17,528 bases of DNA from positions 1-17,528 of the forward strand of contig CALZAJ010000011.1 in assembly GCA_945613785.1 (NCBI GenBank), written 5' to 3'. Of this stretch, positions 14,830-17,528 are shown one piece after another. Made by a program: the position numbers and the translations under genes. The notes below the pieces were generated by a model, which did not search any database, was not told the origin of the DNA, and saw only the letters and a list, made by a program, of their open reading frames with translations. How positions within the stretch are numbered: the stretch's first letter is position 1; every line of letters starts with the position of its first letter. Source of the DNA: an uncultured Verrucomicrobiota bacterium. GTDB taxonomy: Bacteria > Verrucomicrobiota > Kiritimatiellia > RFP12 > UBA1067.

Positions 14830-17022
14830 ATGAAGAAGATGGTTTGTGCGGCTGCGCTCGCGACGTGCGGGGCGGCGATGGCGATTACGGATGCGGAGAT
14901 CGAGAAGCTCATCGGCGAGATGACGCTTGAGGAGAAGGTCGGCCAGCTCGTGCAGCTCGGCTCGGCCGGCAAGGAGGGTGGTCCGCTCAGTCAGGACGCA
15001 ACGGGCGTCGCGCTGCCGGCGGACGTCGCCGAGATGGTGCGCAAGGGCGAGGTCGGCTCGCTCATCGGCGCGTGCGGCGTCACCAACTTCAACGCCTTCC
15101 AGCGCATCGCGATGAACGAGGCGCGGGTCAAGATCCCGCTCATGGTCGGACATGACATGATCCACGGCGTGATGACCCAGGCGCCGATTCCGCTGGCGCT
15201 CGCCTGTGCGTGGGACGAGAAGACGTGGCAGGACTGCGGACGCCTTATCGCGGTCGAGTCGCCGGCGAAGGGCTGCAACTGGACGTTCACGCCGATGGTG
15301 GACATGTGCCGCGATCCGCGCTGGGGACGTATCGCCGAGGGGCCGGGACAGGATCCGTACCTCGGCGGCAAGATGGGCGCGGCGATGGTGAAGGGCATCC
15401 AGTCCAAGGCGGGCGCGCTGCCCGTCGCCGCCTGCATCAAGCACTTCGCGGCCTACGGCGGAGCGGAGGCGGGACGCGACTACAACACGGTCGAGATGAG
15501 CGAGTCGACCTTCCGCAACGTCTACCTGCCGCCGTTCAAGGCCGGCGTCGAGGCGGGCGCGCTCACGGTGATGCCGGCGTTCAACACCCTGAACGGCGTT
15601 CCCTGCAGCGTCAACAAGTGGCTCCTCACCGACATCCTCCGCGATCACCTCGCGTTCAAGGGCTTCACGATCTCCGACTGGTGCGGCGTCTCGGAATGCG
15701 AGCTTGACCATCACGGCATGGCCGAGACGCATGCGGGCCTCGTCGAACTGGCGATGGACGCCGGTATGGACCAGGACATGATGGCGGGCCTCTACCGCAA
15801 GGAGCTCGTGCAGCTCGTCAAGGACGGGAAGGTGCCGATGGCCCAGGTTGACCGGAGCGTCCGCAACATCCTTCAGGTGAAGAACGCGCTCGGCCTCTGG
15901 GAGAACCCCTACATCGACGAGGCGAAGCTGAAGGCGCAGATCGACCTCGCGGCGCATGCCCGCCAGGCGCGCGCGATCGCGGCGAAGTGTTGCGTCCTCC
16001 TGAAAAACGAGAAGGATGCGCTGCCGCTCAAGCCAGGCGTGAAGGTCGCGCTGGTCGGTCCGGGTGCCGAGGACTGCGTCAGCATTTCCGGCACGTGGTC
16101 CGCCTACATCGAGAACAAGTTCGAGATGACGCTCCCCGAGGGGCTGCGCGGCGCCGGCGTCACGTTCACCTACACGCCGGGCTACGACTGGCAGAAGGGG
16201 CGCGCCGATGCGAAGGCGCTCAAGGCGGCCGCGAAAGAGGCCGATGTCGTCGTGGCGCTCTTCGGACAGAAGGGCACCGATTCCGGCGAAGGCTGGAGCG
16301 TCCTCGACATCACGCTGCCGAAGGTGCAGCTCGAGGCGCTTAACGTCCTCAAGCGGACGAAAAAGCCGCTCGTTGCGGTGCTGATCAACGGACGCCCCCT
16401 CGCGATTCCCGAACTGGCGGAGAAGGCGGACGCGATTCTCGAGGCGTGGTGTCCGGGCACGAGCGGCGGCGGCGCGATTGCCGACGTCCTCACGGGCAAG
16501 GTCAATCCCGAGGGCCGACTCACGACCGAGTTCCCGGTGTCGGTCGGCCAGCTGCCGCTGTACTACAACCGCCTGCGGACGGGGCGTCCCTCGGACGTGA
16601 GCGCGCCGTACTGCTCGTGCTATCGCGACGGTCCCCATCAGGCGCTCTATCCGTTCGGCTACGGCCTCGGCTATGCGACGTTCGCCTATGCGAACGAGCT
16701 GGTCAAGGTAGAAGGTGAAGGTAATCAGAGGAAGGTCGTCCTTTCCTGCGATGTGACGAACACGGGCAAGGTCGCGGGCGTCGAGACGGTTCAGGCCTAC
16801 ACGCGTCAGATGGTCGGCGTCGAGTCTCGTCCGATCCGCGAGCTCCGCGGCTGGCAGAAGGTCGCCCTCGCCCCGGGCGAGACGAAATGCGTGACGATCG
16901 AGGTTCCGGTCGCGCAGCTCGGCTACTGGTTGAAGGATCGGTTCGTGCCGGCCGCCGGTCCGATGCGTGCCTGGATTACCCGCGACTCCGTCTCGGGCAA
17001 GACCCTCGAATTCCGCCTGTGA
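14830..17022 (+). CDS. Glycoside hydrolase family 3, BglX-like beta-glucosidase/beta-xylosidase
   Basis: This 730-residue protein has a signal peptide (MKKMVCAAALATCGAAMA). It follows the three-domain plan of periplasmic BglX: an N-terminal barrel (about 20-340; MTLEEKVGQLVQLG, VKIPLMVGHDMIHG, CIKHFAAYGGAEAGRDYNTV), an alpha/beta sandwich (from about 375; CCVLLKNEKDALPLKPG) and a C-terminal FnIII-like domain (YPFGYGLGYATFAYANEL to the end). The nucleophile is D283 in TISDWCGV. E487 in the TDSGEGWS stretch is the likely acid/base by position. The enzyme removes terminal beta-linked sugars from short oligosaccharides, most often glucose, with xylose or galactose possible. The start at 14830 has GGAG eight bases before it; an in-frame ATG at 14815 lies upstream of that site and would spoil the signal peptide. 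Its TGA shares one base with the ATG of the next gene, so the two are coupled. Confidence 0.92.
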   Translation: MKKMVCAAALATCGAAMAITDAEIEKLIGEMTLEEKVGQLVQLGSAGKEGGPLSQDATGVALPADVAEMVRKGEVGSLIGACGVTNFNAFQRIAMNEARVKIPLMVGHDMIHGVMTQAPIPLALACAWDEKTWQDCGRLIAVESPAKGCNWTFTPMVDMCRDPRWGRIAEGPGQDPYLGGKMGAAMVKGIQSKAGALPVAACIKHFAAYGGAEAGRDYNTVEMSESTFRNVYLPPFKAGVEAGALTVMPAFNTLNGVPCSVNKWLLTDILRDHLAFKGFTISDWCGVSECELDHHGMAETHAGLVELAMDAGMDQDMMAGLYRKELVQLVKDGKVPMAQVDRSVRNILQVKNALGLWENPYIDEAKLKAQIDLAAHARQARAIAAKCCVLLKNEKDALPLKPGVKVALVGPGAEDCVSISGTWSAYIENKFEMTLPEGLRGAGVTFTYTPGYDWQKGRADAKALKAAAKEADVVVALFGQKGTDSGEGWSVLDITLPKVQLEALNVLKRTKKPLVAVLINGRPLAIPELAEKADAILEAWCPGTSGGGAIADVLTGKVNPEGRLTTEFPVSVGQLPLYYNRLRTGRPSDVSAPYCSCYRDGPHQALYPFGYGLGYATFAYANELVKVEGEGNQRKVVLSCDVTNTGKVAGVETVQAYTRQMVGVESRPIRELRGWQKVALAPGETKCVTIEVPVAQLGYWLKDRFVPAAGPMRAWITRDSVSGKTLEFRL

Positions 17023-17528
17023 TGAAGACGTCCTGCGCCTGTTCGCTGGGCCTTCTCGGCCTGTTGCTGGCCCCGGTCGCCTTTGGCGCTTCGACGGGCC
17101 TTGAGGTCGATCCTCCGTCAGATACTGGCGCGGCGTGTCCGACACCTCGCGCCACTTTTCAACAGCATCTCAAGGTGACGGCCTGGGAGCTTCGGGACCA
17201 GACCGACGGGGTCGGGGAGCTCGTGCAGAAGCGTGCGTGGCTGCTTCTGCCGGGAACGGGCGGTTTTGACCTGACGGGCAATGTCGTTGACGTGCAGGAT
17301 GTCGTGACGGGCGCGGGCACGGCCTACCTGCGCCTCGCGCCGCTCCCCGGCTCGCGCAACTGGGACGGACCCGACTTCAAGGTGAAGCCCGGTTCAGCCG
17401 AAGGCGTCGAGGTCATCGCGCGCGACTGCCGCACGCTGACAATTGCGTACGAAGGCGGTGAGATCGGACGCCGGGCGGCGCTGATGAAGGCGCAGCGCGA
17501 GCTGCGTCCGTTTGTCCCGGGACGCGAC
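17022..17528 (+). CDS. Probable GH36 alpha-galactosidase (N-terminal part, runs off the window)
   Basis: This frame is open for 169 codons to the last base of the window. It starts with a signal peptide (MKTSCACSLGLLGLLLAPVA..., probably cut after FG). The following beta-rich stretch reads VTAWELRDQTDGVGELV, then TAYLRLAPLPGSRNW and ALMKAQRELRPFVPGRD. This resembles the N-terminal domain of GH36-type alpha-galactosidases found in Bacteroidota and PVC bacteria, where a run like LRPYVPGRD leads into the barrel with LSNTWGDR. That catalytic part lies outside the window, so the assignment is tentative. Such enzymes remove terminal alpha-galactose. The ATG overlaps the GH3 TGA (TGATG) and no separate ribosome site is visible, so translation probably depends on termination of the GH3 gene. 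Another hydrolase with a similar beta-sandwich front domain cannot be excluded. Confidence 0.6.
   Translation, partial: MKTSCACSLGLLGLLLAPVAFGASTGLEVDPPSDTGAACPTPRATFQQHLKVTAWELRDQTDGVGELVQKRAWLLLPGTGGFDLTGNVVDVQDVVTGAGTAYLRLAPLPGSRNWDGPDFKVKPGSAEGVEVIARDCRTLTIAYEGGEIGRRAALMKAQRELRPFVPGRD

Noticed and set aside
14491..17145. An 884-codon open frame on the minus strand opposite GH3
   Set aside because: Arg/Asp/Leu-rich translation with no recognisable domain, fully opposite a convincing GH3 gene; it is a by-product of high GC at codon third positions. The same applies to the long minus-strand frames at 12515-14731, 11086-12963, 9455-10609 and 5935-7353.

Overview
The window comes from a high-GC bacterium; most genes look well above 60% GC by eye. 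Six consecutive plus-strand genes encode proteins with N-terminal signal peptides, and most are carbohydrate-active. The XylR-type regulator, the long right-handed beta-helix protein with 'IDVGCYE' endings, the PA14 and LamG-like modules and the GH50/GH2/GH3/GH36 set together suggest the PVC superphylum (Kiritimatiellota, Lentisphaerota or Verrucomicrobiota). That placement is an inference from gene style; no rRNA or other marker gene is present.

Layout. The left edge (1-98) is unassigned. It is followed by a 5'-truncated fragment of glucuronate isomerase (uxaC, about 99-488). On the minus strand lie a MATE-family transporter (451-1800) and an AraC/XylR-type regulator with a LacI-like sensor domain (1797-2972). 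The regulator stop and transporter start overlap as ATGA, so the two form an operon. The plus strand then carries a 1474-aa secreted protein, PA14-LamG-PA14-LamG-GH50 (3106-7530); a 1085-aa beta-helix/PKD protein (7634-10891); a stand-alone GH50 enzyme (10936-12780); a GH2 enzyme (12770-14722); a BglX-like GH3 enzyme (14830-17022); and the start of a probable GH36 alpha-galactosidase (17022 to the window end).

Control. The clearest non-coding signal is a pair of direct repeats, RCGGTTTNGGAYNTG, with a 23-bp period. It occurs once upstream of the PA14-GH50 gene, in the divergent gap with the regulator, and once upstream of the beta-helix gene. At both sites the second repeat ends exactly 19 bp before a TA(G/C)AAT box. 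This fits a dimeric AraC-family activator binding next to, or over, the -35 region. The regulator gene between the MATE gene and the first GH50 gene is the obvious candidate. A third unit, GH3-GH36, follows a 107-bp gap that lacks this operator but holds a perfect 12-bp tandem repeat.

Working model (inference). The locus is a sugar-induced system for export of galactan- or galactoside-degrading enzymes. A large surface or secreted GH50 with carbohydrate-binding modules attacks polymer, a second GH50 trims oligosaccharides, GH2, GH3 and probable GH36 remove beta- and alpha-linked sugars, and the beta-helix protein may bind substrate or surface. Both GH50 modules lack about 65 residues between the catalytic glutamates compared with the agarase Aga50D (recalled from memory), so agarase specificity should not be assumed. 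No SusC/SusD-like gene, sulfatase or dedicated sugar importer is visible in the window.
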